Origin: Cricetomys ansorgei
Taxonomy: Eukaryota > Chordata > Mammalia > Rodentia > Nesomyidae
Assembly: GCA_026225945.1 (NCBI GenBank)
Contig: JAMJFZ010004031.1
Location: forward strand, 3,884,001 to 3,948,000
Reading direction: 5' to 3'
DNA: 64,000 nucleotides
The translations under genes and the position numbers were made by a program. The first letter of the stretch is position 1. The number at the start of each line of letters is the position of its first letter. Shown here in pieces: positions 35,241-45,590 of this stretch. Under the pieces are notes generated by a model. The model was given only the letters and a program-made list of their open reading frames with translations. It did no database searches and was not told the DNA's origin.

Positions 35241-36406
35241 CCATGATGTTTCTTAATGGTATATGCTTCTAGGCTTGATGTATTATAGTGGTCAATATTT
35301 ATTTTTTGTATCAATTAATGATAGTGCTAAAATTGCCATTGAAAAATAAATCCCTACTCATTTAAAAATAATCATCCATGCCAGTCAATGTTGGGCATTT
35401 ATAAACCATTTGGTAGGGTTGTTCTTCAGTATTATTTATACTCAGTAGCATCTGGAGTTCTTATTTTCATTAGATGATGAGGTATGCAGTTTCAGACACG
35501 TAAAAGGCACGTCTGAAACAGAATTCAAGACTTCCAAGTATGGAAAATTGTTCATTGTGCTTCTAATTATTCGTAGGAAATTAGGAATTAAAATATGCAT
35601 GAATTCATGGATACAATTAGTTGCATATTATCTGAGCATGAAGAAACTACTTATATACGGAGGTGATTCAGGGCAGCAGTGTAAGGATTGGATCATTTCT
35701 ACAGTGTGTCAGCAGCACGGAAAACCAGCAATGGTGGGAGGACAGAGCTCTAGTCTAGACTCACACAACTTGGCTCTTAAGTCTAATTCTTCTATATCAG
35801 AAGCTCACCTGTAATTGGATTATGAGATTGGAGAGTTATCTTTCAAATACAATGTCAAAATCACCTAATGGCTCAGCCTTGATTGGAAATGAAATCATTC
35901 TAGAGCCCACCTAAGGCTTATTCAATGTCTGATTCATCTGTACAGTGACAAATCTACTTCAAGTTGAAGAATAATCAACAGTGTTTTATTTGAACTATGT
36001 GTGATTTGGGTTTTATATAACCTACTTTATATTAATACACCATCCCAAATAATCACTGCTAGTCAAATGTTGACTGTAACTACTTATTGTTTCTACAAAT
36101 TTCCCTATAAATGTAATTTCACAGCACTTTGACTAATCCCGAAGAATCATTCCACGTCAAGGATCCTATAGTATAATCCAATTTATTGCACATGTAACAA
36201 ATGTAAAATTCATATGTTGCTTTTTGTTCTCCAATTTTAAAGAACTGGGCTAAAAATGATGTTTAAACTGAAGAAATGGTTTTGAAGCACTTTAGGTTAG
36301 GAAATATGATTAGTCCAACTCTTTGTTCCAAATGTTAACTTGATAACATCACTTATATATTTGAAATTCTTTAATTCTATTTCACAGCATTTTATACATA
36401 ATGAAT

Positions 36407-36410
<4 letters not shown>
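35241..36410. other. Non-repetitive DNA
   Basis: A small inverted repeat GTTTCAGAC (35489-35497) / GTCTGAAAC (35511-35519) is the only structure noted. An 88-codon frame at 35548-35814 has no known motif. Confidence 0.5.

Positions 36411-36444
<34 letters not shown>
36411..36444. repeat. (CA)17 dinucleotide microsatellite
   Basis: Thirty-four uninterrupted bases of CA in otherwise AT-rich unique DNA. Confidence 0.97.
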
Positions 36445-36446
<2 letters not shown>

Positions 36447-37423
36447 AAGTTGAGAATGGGAAATAGCAAAGAACTCTTTTATTATACTTTGAAGCTCACT
36501 GAGCTGTATTCTCAACACCAGAAGAAATATTTAGTTAAGGTTTGTAAAAAGGAAGTAATAGGCTGATGTATGAAAAAGAAATAATTTAGGAATACAAATG
36601 TGAAATAAAAATTAGTGAAGAGAAAAAGAAAAAAAAGTCAAGGAAAACTCAGTTTCTTCTGTCCTCACACTAAGCTGCACATCTCTCAACATTTTGTGTA
36701 ACAGAAGCGGGAAGAATGTTAGTAATAGGCTTCTGAGTTAAAACCAAAGGTAAAGGCAGTGTGAGCTCTGTTCTTAACATCTCAGTGATTCACATTTTAT
36801 ATGTTCTCATTGTTCTAGTAGATTCTGGTAACCCTGGAGCATGTGCTTGCCTGCCTAGAGATCACAGCTGTTGGTTTGGATGTAGATCATTATATCTGGC
36901 ACTATGATGCCAAATCTGACTGCACAGTGAGTAGAGTTGACCTTCACAATAACTCTTGCTGCCACATTTACTTCTGAGCCTTTAGTTTCTTCCTCAGTCC
37001 TTTTAACTCCTTATGCTTGAATGATACGGCAAACTTAATGTCACTGAGACATCAATAGGCTGATACATCTAATCGGTAAATTCAACCCTCTCATCACCTT
37101 TTCCCTTGGCCCCTTTTCCAGCACCTTGCCCTCACTGGCTCCATCTTGGATACCAAGGGGTCTAGACATGCTATTCTGGAAGGCTTGGCATGCTCACTGG
37201 AGGTCTCCATTCCCTTTCACTCTCAGGACTTCCACGTCTCTAGCAGTCTTTAAAGGTACTCAGATATTCTACTTCTCTGCTTCTCATGTACAGCTGTCTC
37301 TTTACACTTGGATAAATTCACAGCACTAATTTAGTTCATTGCATTTGGAATTCCATATAAGGATTGTTTCTTTCAACCCAATGCATAATAGTGCACTTTA
37401 GTGTGCAATATTGTCTCTCTTTT
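36445..37423. other. Non-repetitive DNA
   Basis: No repeat or gene recognised. Confidence 0.5.
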
Positions 37424-37634
37424 TAGGATGCGGTCACATGTATCCCAGGCTGGATTTGAAGTTGTTATGTAGCCAATGATGACCTTGAACTTCTGATTCT
37501 CCTGCTTTGACTTCCTGAGTGCTGAGATTGCAGCTACGTAGAGTCATAACCTGGTTTTATACAGTGCTGGGGATCAGACTCAAGACTTTGTGCATGCTAG
37601 GTGAGCACTCTACCAACTGTTATATCTCAGACCT
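37424..37634 (-). mobile_element. B4-type composite SINE
   Basis: Inverted B1-like part (GTATCCCAGGCTGGATTTGA, GATGACCTTGAACTTCTGAT, CCTGAGTGCTGAGATTGCAG), then the inverted ID-type head (CAGTGCTGGGGATCAGACTC, TGTGCATGCTAGGTGAGCAC, CTCTACCAACTGTTATATCT). This is the same architecture as 2800-3006. Confidence 0.8.
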
Positions 37635-40270
37635 AAAGTGTAAGACTTCCTTGAGGGTTCCCTCGTCCATGTTCCAGTGACCAGCACGTTTTGGGACAGT
37701 GCCTACTCCATTAGCGTAAACCCCAGTGTGAAGAGCTGTGGAACTGAGCATGAAGTGCAAGTAGGAGATACGTCATTGTTTTCAGAAGCCAACAAGTTTG
37801 GAGGATATATTGTCAGCTAGAAAACCTGGCAGACCTCAGTTATGCACTCTCTAACACATTTTTGTCTCAATACCTTTAAGTTATGAATTTATTGGTCATA
37901 GAAATTTAATCTATAGTGTGTTGTTCTTTGACACTACACAAACTCCTAGAGTTTGGTAAATAACAACAGATAAATATTTTCTTACTCTAAAGATAAATGA
38001 TTGTCTTGCTATTGTAGAAATGATAAAGGAAATTAGTTATTTGTGCACATGAATTGTGACTCTATCAACCAAGAAAGTCATACATTTTAGGTCCCAGCTC
38101 CTCTGAATGATGATGGCAGATCTACTCCAGGGTTTTCTGCAAAATGACTCTAGTTTGAACTCAGATCTTTTTCCTTTGGAAAAAGTCACTTGGACATCTG
38201 TCCAGCCTCATGAATGGAACAGCTCCAAATCTATGTAGGGTTAGATACAAGTTAATGAAGAGGCTAATTGGTACACAGAGAGCAAAGACAAATGGCCAAA
38301 GAACACCTTGACACAGTGTGAAGTGAACCTAGCCAACTAACCCACCGCTCTCTAGTATTTCAGTTTGGAATAATTATAATTTAGTAAAATTTTAGGGTAG
38401 ATTTCAGCTGTGAATTAACAAGGATATTTCATTTTTTAAAGTACATTTTACTTCATGAGTTTTAAAAGAACAATGCTCATCAGTTATAATCCAGTGAATT
38501 AAAATGATTCCACTCTCATAATTCTTAGTTAGGTGGGAGGACATACTTGTGACGACCTAATTTTAAACATTTTCATATAGTTTTTAGAACATAAGATTCA
38601 ATTACTGTATATTTATATTAAAATCACTTTATTTTCATCAAAGAAAGCACTCAAAGTAGGTTCATTTATTTTATCACCTGAAATGGTAGTCTTCAAAATT
38701 CTTCCTAAATAACTGGAAATACATTATGCATAGTGGCACATTATGTGATTATAGAGCCTATCCACTAAAGATAATATAATATCCTTATATAATCATATTT
38801 ATATAATATAATAATATAATAAAAGAATAAATACTTTCTCATGTTATGAATGCTGTGACAGATAGTGCCCAGAGAAAGAAGCTAGAACATTTCTTGGAGG
38901 TCTAATAAGACCATATGACATTGGACCCCAACAGGCATCTGGATATAGAGAGATCATATCCAGAGGCTCAACTCATATCATCCAGGGTGGATGAGGACAA
39001 CACTAATATATACAGCAGACACTGGTGCCGCAGGTAACAGGGTTGGAATGTTAATGAACAGGGACTCTGAAACTCATAAAGCAGGTTGGATTTCAGAGAC
39101 GACTATAAGCAAAATAGTCAGATTGTAATAGTCAGAAAATGAAAACAAACAATAAGAAAGCCATGAGAAAGTTACAGATAATGACATTTCAATAATCATT
39201 TATTTTCTTACCATCGTAAAACAAGAATGGCCTTGTTGAGGGCTCAAGTTTGTTTTCTGGCAATGATAGTCTTCCCTGACCACTTCACACTGGGAGTCTA
39301 CTTAACCAGCTTCAAGTTTGTTTTGATAATCCCCTCTTGTCACAGTTGGACCACAAATTTCAGAGCGATGCTAGATATTATAATTATTTTACAATGAGAT
39401 CATGTGTCATAAAAACAATATGAAATATTTCAAATTGGATTACCACAAATAAGTATATCTTAATTCCTACTTCATAACTAAAATTATGGAAGGGAACTTA
39501 TTCTAATTCATTGAGTTATCACTAAGGAACAGAGCATTCTTTTAATTTTTCAAGTCAAGCACAGTGGATTTATTTGTAAGCTAGTGACTCATTACTATAT
39601 ATTCAAATGTTTGTGAAGAAAAATACACTTTCAGATTTTTATAGCTAATTAAACAGTTTAGGTTTTGACCCACTAATCTCTTTTCATTGTTATCTTTGGA
39701 GTTAACACTACTACTTAGGATTTTTACTCATTACAGTGGAGATGTGAGACAGTGTTTTGAGGCACACTATGGGCTTATCCTGCCTGGTATTGGAAATCTG
39801 GCTCATGAGTCTGAAACTCAATTAAACTATTAACTATGGCTCTAAGCCTGGACTTCTACCTACCTAAAATTCATCTTAATTCTTGCCACGTAGGGTCATT
39901 CTGGACATGAAATGTGGTAACAAATATAAAGTTGCTTGGCTGTACTAGATGATCTGCAGATAACAGATGGCATTGATTACCCATATACATGAGTGTGAGA
40001 CCTGTGTATGCAACTGCCTTTTACCAAATTCCATGTGCAATAAAACTTAAACTGGTAATTCCCTTAAGGAATTATGAAGGACTTCTGTCTCATTAAGAAG
40101 TCAGTCTGAGTTCAGAGAATCAATTACAAAATTCAGGCCTCCCATGGTGTTTGATTTCTCATTGTTCTCATTTTGGACACTAAAGCTTCTACTTTGCTCT
40201 TCTCTTTTCTCCCAAGATGATACCTTTGCAGCCCAGGTTAGGCTGATTCCATATACTTTGCCATATAGTC
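37635..40270. other. 2.6 kb of non-repetitive DNA with an ATA-rich patch
   Basis: 38768-38826 is nearly pure A/T with ATAAT units. A perfect small stem CTGGATAT / ATATCCAG lies near 38939-38964. No gene or family repeat recognised. Confidence 0.5.
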
Positions 40271-40535
40271 TGTAGGGGCTTAAATGTAAAATGTCCCCCA
40301 ATGGATCTTGTGTTTGAACATTTAGTTCCCAGCTGGTGGTACTGTTTGGGAAACTGGAACCTCATTGGAAGAACTGGATCACTGTCAGTGGGGTGCTCAC
40401 ACTTGCTGTTTTATAACTCATCCCCTCTGAGACTGTATCCCTTAATACTGTAAACCAAATTAAGCTTTCCCTTCCATAAGTTGTTCCTTGTTCAATTTTT
40501 TGTTCACACTAGCAAGAAAAGAAATAACTAAAGCA
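40271..40535 (+). mobile_element. MaLR LTR (ORR1-like), internally deleted
   Basis: Opens TGTAGGGGCTTAAATGTAAA, then ATGTCCCCCAATGGATCTTG and TTCCCAGCTGGTGGTACTGT. It jumps to the 3' region (CCAAATTAAGCTTTCCCTTC) and ends AAGAAATAACTAAAGCA. At about 265 bp it is shorter than a full LTR, so the middle is missing. Confidence 0.75.
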
Positions 40536-40842
40536 GAATCTGTCCTTTATTCTCATTGACCACTTCTAGATGGAATTGAAATTGTTCTGGAAACTTCTCT
40601 CCTCCTTTAAACACATGCTTCTCCAGTGCTGTCTTTAAGCTCCATTTTCATCTTTCCAGTTTGGCTTTTATTTTAGGGATTGGGATTCTGGGGTATGATG
40701 CACATGATGATGAAAATCTCACCAAGCCTCTAGAACATTCTGAAGACACAGCAAGAAACAGAATAGAGCAACCTCAGTGAAGCTGGATTTTACTGGCAGA
40801 ACAAATTTAAATAAACCAAAAAAAAAAAAAAAGACTAATGAG
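40536..40842. other. Unassigned DNA ending in AATAAA plus poly(A)
   Basis: An AATAAA signal at 40809-40814 is followed two bases later by an A-run (to 40832). This would fit the 3' end of a retroposed transcript, but I recognise no gene upstream. Confidence 0.4.
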
Positions 40843-40985
40843 GGGCTGGTGGTATACACATGCAGTATTAGCATTCAAGGGGCAGAACAGAAAGATTGCA
40901 AAGTTGAGGACAGTCTGCAATGCCTAGTGAGACCCTGCCTTAAGACCTCAATAAAACAAAAGAAAAACAAGAACAAATAAGTAAT
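40843..40985 (+). mobile_element. Old B1-type SINE, shortened
   Basis: GGGGCTGGTGGTATACACAT, a decayed GCATTCAAGGGGCAGAACAG block, GTTGAGGACAGTCTGCAATG, CTAGTGAGACCCTGCCTTAA and an A-rich tail of AAAC/AAAAC units (40950-40985). It directly follows the A-run at 40818-40832, so it may have inserted into it. Confidence 0.65.
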
Positions 40986-41095
40986 TAATTAACTAAGCAC
41001 ACAAAAAAACATTTCAGGCAAGAAATATAAGGAAGACATGGCCCTTATCAGAGGATAAGTCAATTAAAATGACCCCGAGAGCTCTGCGCCTATTA

Positions 41096-41293
41096 GGGCA
41101 ATGTCGAGCCTCCTGTGGCTACTACTGCCCTTGGACACGTGGCTGGTATCTAAATGAGTAATTTGGTGAATTAGTACAATCAGAATGTAAAGCATCTCTC
41201 TAACAATATTTTAACATTTATTACAGATTGAAATGGCAATAGATAGTTTTAATGTGAATTATATAGAACATGTGATTGAAAGTTATTTTATGT
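41096..41293 (+). mobile_element. Ancient hAT-Charlie (MER5-like) DNA transposon, left part
   Basis: CCTCCTGTGGCTACTACTGC, ACACGTGGCTGGTATCTAAA and AGAATGTAAAGCATCTCTCT, then ATTTATTACAGATTGAAATG, follow the order of a eutherian hAT-Charlie element related to MER5. The right part resumes after the B1 at 41511. The 5' end is blurred. Confidence 0.55.
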
Positions 41294-41510
41294 ACTTTTC
41301 TTTTTTTTTTTTCATTTTTTGTTTGTTTATTTTGTTTGTTTATTTTGTTTGGTTTTTTTTTTTTGGGTTTTTTCAGACAGGGTTTCTCTGTGTAGCTCTG
41401 GCTGTCCTAGAATTCACTCTATAGACTAGGCTGGACTCGAACCCACAGAGACACACCTGCCTTTGTCTTCCCAGTGCTAGGATTAAAGGTGTGTGCCAAG
41501 ACCATCTGGC
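41294..41510 (-). mobile_element. B1 SINE with long T-rich (reversed A) tail, inserted in the hAT relic
   Basis: Inverted B1 at 41374-41510: CAGACAGGGTTTCTCTGTGT, TGGCTGTCCTAGAATTCACT, GACTAGGCTGGACTCGAACC, ending ACCATCTGGC. Preceded by a T/TTTG-rich tail at 41301-41373. ACTTTT at 41294 and again at 41511 (ACTTTTACCTTTCTT) looks like the start of an imperfect target duplication. Confidence 0.9.
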
Positions 41511-41596
41511 ACTTTTACCTTTCTTAATAAGTATGCTAGAAATTTAAAACTGACGTGTGGGGCTCTTATTTTATTCCTACTGGAGAGCCCTAAAAG
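41511..41596 (+). mobile_element. Ancient hAT-Charlie (MER5-like) DNA transposon, right part
   Basis: ATGCTAGAAATTTAAAACTG, CGTGTGGGGCTCTTATTTTA and TTCCTACTGGAGAGCCCTAA correspond to the element's 3' end. It continues the interior broken by the B1. Confidence 0.55.
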
Positions 41597-43304
41597 ATGG
41601 AGTAACTCTCGACAATTACTTATTTGTTTTAAGAAGATTTGGAACAGGGATTATGTTCTTTAATCAGAAATGCTGAGGTATACCTTTGAGGGATATAATT
41701 TTCTGTTTGGGCGGGGACATTGAAGAATGAACTTGTAGACTCAGGCATTTCTAGAACTATCTATGAACAAACACTGGACCCCCAGGAGTCAGGTGTCAAA
41801 CTAAACAGGTGATTTTAAGTAAAACTACCTTCTATTCCTAGGGATATCTGTGGTACATTTGTGTACATCACATGTTCCTCATGGTTGAGTCACTTCCAAT
41901 GGGGCGTGGGCACCTACTGAAAGTCTGCTGAGCCAGCGTGTGGCTAATTGGCCATATGCCCAGATTGCTATAGCTCTCTTTGGGTCAGTGATGGTCCTGG
42001 TTCTTGGGTGAAGAACTGCTCACCTCTTGGAGGTAAATTAACTCTTTCAGAACACTAGGGCACCATTAAGCACACTAGAAAAAAAGTAATTTACTCAATG
42101 GCCCCCTGAGGACACCCTGGAGAAGAGAGCAGAAGCTCTGCAACACTAAGCTCACATGGAAATACTGCAAAATCAATTAGGGAAACAAGACAGATTAGAT
42201 GGCATGTGCTCTGTCCAATTGAGATGTAAAGACAATCCTTATGAGCAGGATGTAATTGCCTAATGAGAATGTGGCTGAAAAAAATTTGTGTTTTCTGAGA
42301 AGAGAAGAAGAAAGCCTGCTAAGGTTTCCATTCTGTACAAAAGTACATTGCATTCTTCTGTGTTTTTTTTTTTTTTTAATTACCAAAGTGCCAGCCTTGT
42401 CTTCTCTTCTACTTTAGCTTAAACATTGGATCCAATATCTCAACACTAAACTGGGAACTAGGAAATTTGCCTTCAAGCCATACTTCTACTGCCACACTAC
42501 TATCTAAATGTGATCACAGACAGTTGATTTTCTGTTAGCTTTTCATTTATGAGATAGTCTTATGGGTTGTGTTGGGATACACAAGGTCATGGAGGTATTT
42601 GGTGAAAAGATCCAGGAATTCCCAATTCTATTCCAGAACAGGATCTATGCTGAGAGACGTACATAAGCAATGATGTCTGCTTCCCCATAGAAGGACATAT
42701 TTGCTGTATTTTTAGGTGGGCTTCCCTCAAATCCAGAAAAGACTCTGGTAATCTGGACCAAAACAGGTCTCTATGCTTGAAACTCTGAAACAGACTTTCT
42801 ACACTCTCAGTGACTGTAGGGAAAACTGGGACAGACTCCAAGCGATTGGTTTTGCTTCAATAAAATAGGTTCTGGGTCAGCCACTTTCTTGTGTTACAAG
42901 AAGAATTCAACTGGCATCATTTTGACATGTCTTACTGATAAGTGTGACCTCCCTAGTCTTATTGATCTGAGGCCATTAGGACCTCTTCTTGAGATGGTGT
43001 GAGAATGAGTAGACTCTCTTGGGGAGGAAAGAAAGAGTTTCCTGCTTCTTCTGCATCAACTGCTGTTCCATTTTGTTTTGTCTATAGACATCTGAGACCT
43101 TTAGCATTGAGATTTAATTGATGTGACCAATTTCAGACCTCTAAAAGCAGCAACAACAGAAAGTTCCTGTTAATTGTTTATACCATATTTCTGAACGCTC
43201 ACAGAGGCCTTTTGATAAAGACTGTGAAGGACACCTATCTTAGTAATTTAGATCAATGTTTCCTGTGGCAATTATATTAATCCCCATCACCATGGCAGTA
43301 TTCA
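41597..43304. other. Non-repetitive DNA
   Basis: A T15 run at 42363-42377 is the only simple sequence. No gene recognised. Confidence 0.5.
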
Positions 43305-43530
43305 TGTGTCAGGTGGCATTCTATGTGCTGAGAAGCATCAATGTATCTAACATTTCCAGGCTGGGAAGGGCTTAATCAGGGTTGGCATTCCTATTTTACT
43401 GATAGAAAGGATGGAGGCACTGAGAGATGAAGCAGGAGCCAAAGTGTCATGAGTAGTGGGTGGCAGAATCAGCACATAAACCCAAGGTCAGGCCCCTCAG
43501 CCATCAGAGCACAGTGCTGTCTAGTGGCGG
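43305..43530 (-). mobile_element. MIR SINE fragment
   Basis: CATTCTATGTGCTGAGAAGC, CCTATTTTACTGATAGAAAG, GAGGCACTGAGAGATGAAGC and GTGGGTGGCAGAATCAGCAC keep the inverted MIR order (size-range end, 'ttttacagatgagg', 'gaggcacagag', 'agtggcagagc', to the head near CAGAGCACAGTGCTGTCTAG). Confidence 0.72.
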
Positions 43531-44611
43531 TCTTATCCCTTTGTGCATTCCAGTTGTCTGATACCTTCTACTTAAAACAGACTTAAAGTTTGCGATCCTG
43601 CTTTATATTAATTTAATTCGTAAACAGACGTTCTAGCTGTATGTAAGCTACTTATGCACAAGTGAACAGTGATTATCAAAGTGTTCTCATTAAGAACACA
43701 CAACATATTTATATTTGTTGTAGCTAATGTTTTAATTGCATAATAAAATTTGCTAATCCACAGCCGTAATTATGAAGCATCTGAATTTCATTTCATTTTC
43801 TGCAAAAATGCAACATAACCATGGAAGTGTAATGGTATTTGGTGCCTCTCCTCTCATTCTCCCTTCATTCAGGCAGGAGGAGGGATGACACACAAATCAA
43901 ACACTTAGTCAAATTTAGCCATAATACACAGCACTGACCGATGCTACTGTATTGTTCATTAAGTCGCAAAATTTAGAGACTTACAATGACCATGGGTGTT
44001 ACTGTACCGTTGGTTTGCTGTGATATGGGAAAATATCATCCTGCAGATGCCCTGCCAGGGAAGACACACTTCAGGGACTAGTCTTGGTAAAAGATATCCA
44101 GTCATTATCCCTCCGGAGGGAAAAATTCCGAAGCCCTAACACAGCTCAGTGGCGGCTTGGCACACAAAGGGGCAGCAGTGAGTCCCTGGCGTTCTAAATA
44201 ATACAGCAGGCAACGACCTCATCAGGGTTTTTAAATCCCTTAATGCATATTTGAATTTTTCTTTATAAACACCTAACTAATAAAAAACCTTCCATTTTTT
44301 TGTCACAATGAAATTTAGAGAGCTCGTGGTTTGGATTCTGAGATTAGAACTTCCGCCTCCTGGTTCCTCTCATCCCACCCCACCCACACAGTTTTTCACA
44401 ACACCACACACTGTTTCTTCTGTCTTCAGTGACTTAAAAGATTATGCAGAACAGGAGTGGGAATGTAGGGTCTCTCTGTGCAGCTCTGAAAATTACCTTC
44501 AGCTTCCTTTTCCCCGTGGGACTAGATCACATGTTGTTTTGTCACCTAGGGCAAGTGTAAATTTGAGTTGTAGAAATAAGTGTCCCCATAAATACCGTAA
44601 ATTCCATTTTG
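43531..44611. promoter_or_regulatory. Repeat-free block, possible conserved regulatory DNA
   Basis: No repeat family is visible. The block contains TAAT-core and TTGCATAA-like motifs (around 43690-43770) and a 14-bp perfect palindrome TCCCTCCGGAGGGA at 44108-44121. This is a weak inference from lack of repeats and texture. Conservation cannot be judged from one sequence. Confidence 0.25.
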
Positions 44612-44683
44612 TTCTTTTCTTTTTCCTTTTCTCCCTCCCTCCCTCCCTCCCTCCCTCCCTCCCTTCCTTCCTTTCTTTTTTCT
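44612..44683. repeat. 72-nt pure pyrimidine tract with (CCCT)8 core
   Basis: No purine occurs from 44612 to 44683. (CCCT)8 occupies 44633-44664. It creates the window's longest open frame (174 codons, 44308-44832, plus), whose middle is only Ser/Leu/Pro/Phe repeats. Confidence 0.95.
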
Positions 44684-45239
44684 GCGTCATGTTTGGGTCT
44701 CTGTTATCATTTTCTCACCTCTTTTTTTTTTTTTTCTTAGAAAAATTATTTTACATCAATCAATCTCCTTTTGTCTGTCCTTCCTTCTGCAATTCATTAC
44801 TTTATAGGAACACCACAGGGTTGAGGAGCTGAAGGAGTAGGAGGTTGGCACAGCTGGACACAGAGAGGTAGCAATATCTCTTAATTGTCACCACCTTTCA
44901 AGAACAGTGGGACTTCCCGTTTTCTGTCTGACTGTCTGAAACGCTGCGCAATGGAAAGTGATGCTTGCTGCAGAGCTGCTGTTAAAATGGCCACAGCAGC
45001 TCCGCTTCCCATCCAAAGACCTTTAAAAAAAAAAAAAAAAAGCAATAACGTAGTAGCTGGTGTCCTTAGCACATAATAGGTACAAAACAAATGCATCAAG
45101 CTTGCTCCATTGCCATCTCACTGCTACTCTCTGAGGCAGAAGTGGAATTTATTTCAGGGACACCGATTTGTATTCTAATGACAGGGACTAAATTCTCCTC
45201 CATAGAGCCACATTGTATCCACATTTCTCTAATGGTATA
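44684..45239. other. Unassigned DNA with A17 tract
   Basis: A17 at 45025-45041 follows an unusually CG-richer stretch (44930-45015). No family or gene recognised. Confidence 0.45.
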
Positions 45240-45590
45240 TGTTCCAATTTTAATGTGAAATAGCTCCCAGAAGCCCATGCGCTTGAACATTTCATCCCCA
45301 GCTGGTGATGCTGTATGGGAAGATGGAGAAATCTCTAAGATTTTGTCTGAGCTGAGCTATAAGAGGTGTGTGGCTGAGAGGCAGACTTTCAGGTTTTTGC
45401 TCATCCATCCCTGTTTTGATCCAAATCTGTTGGGTGCCTCAGAACTATCAGCAGTGGACAGAGCCTCTGCCACCATGCTTTCTATGACACAATAGACTGC
45501 ATTCTCAGACTGTGAGACCTTCCCTCCTTTAAGTTGCTTCTGTCAGGTATTTTTTTTTCCCCCACACTGACAACAAGGAAATAAATGCTT
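45240..45590 (+). mobile_element. MaLR LTR (ORR1-like), diverged
   Basis: TTTTAATGTGAAATAGCTCC, CTTGAACATTTCATCCCCAG and CTGGTGATGCTGTATGGGAA mark the 5' part. ACTGTGAGACCTTCCCTCCT, TTAAGTTGCTTCTGTCAGGT and ACAACAAGGAAATAAATGCT mark the 3' part. Strongly diverged with small indels. Confidence 0.68.

Noticed and set aside
35489..35519. microRNA-type hairpin
   Set aside because: The stem is only 9 bp with a 13-nt loop, far too short for a precursor.
43531..44330. CpG-island promoter
   Set aside because: CpG is sparse and the block is AT-rich; nothing in the window meets a CpG-island texture.
44308..44832. 174-codon open frame, the longest in the window
   Set aside because: Its middle is the (CCCT)8 pyrimidine tract read as Ser/Leu/Pro/Phe. 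The flanks show no domain, and the frame depends on the repeat.
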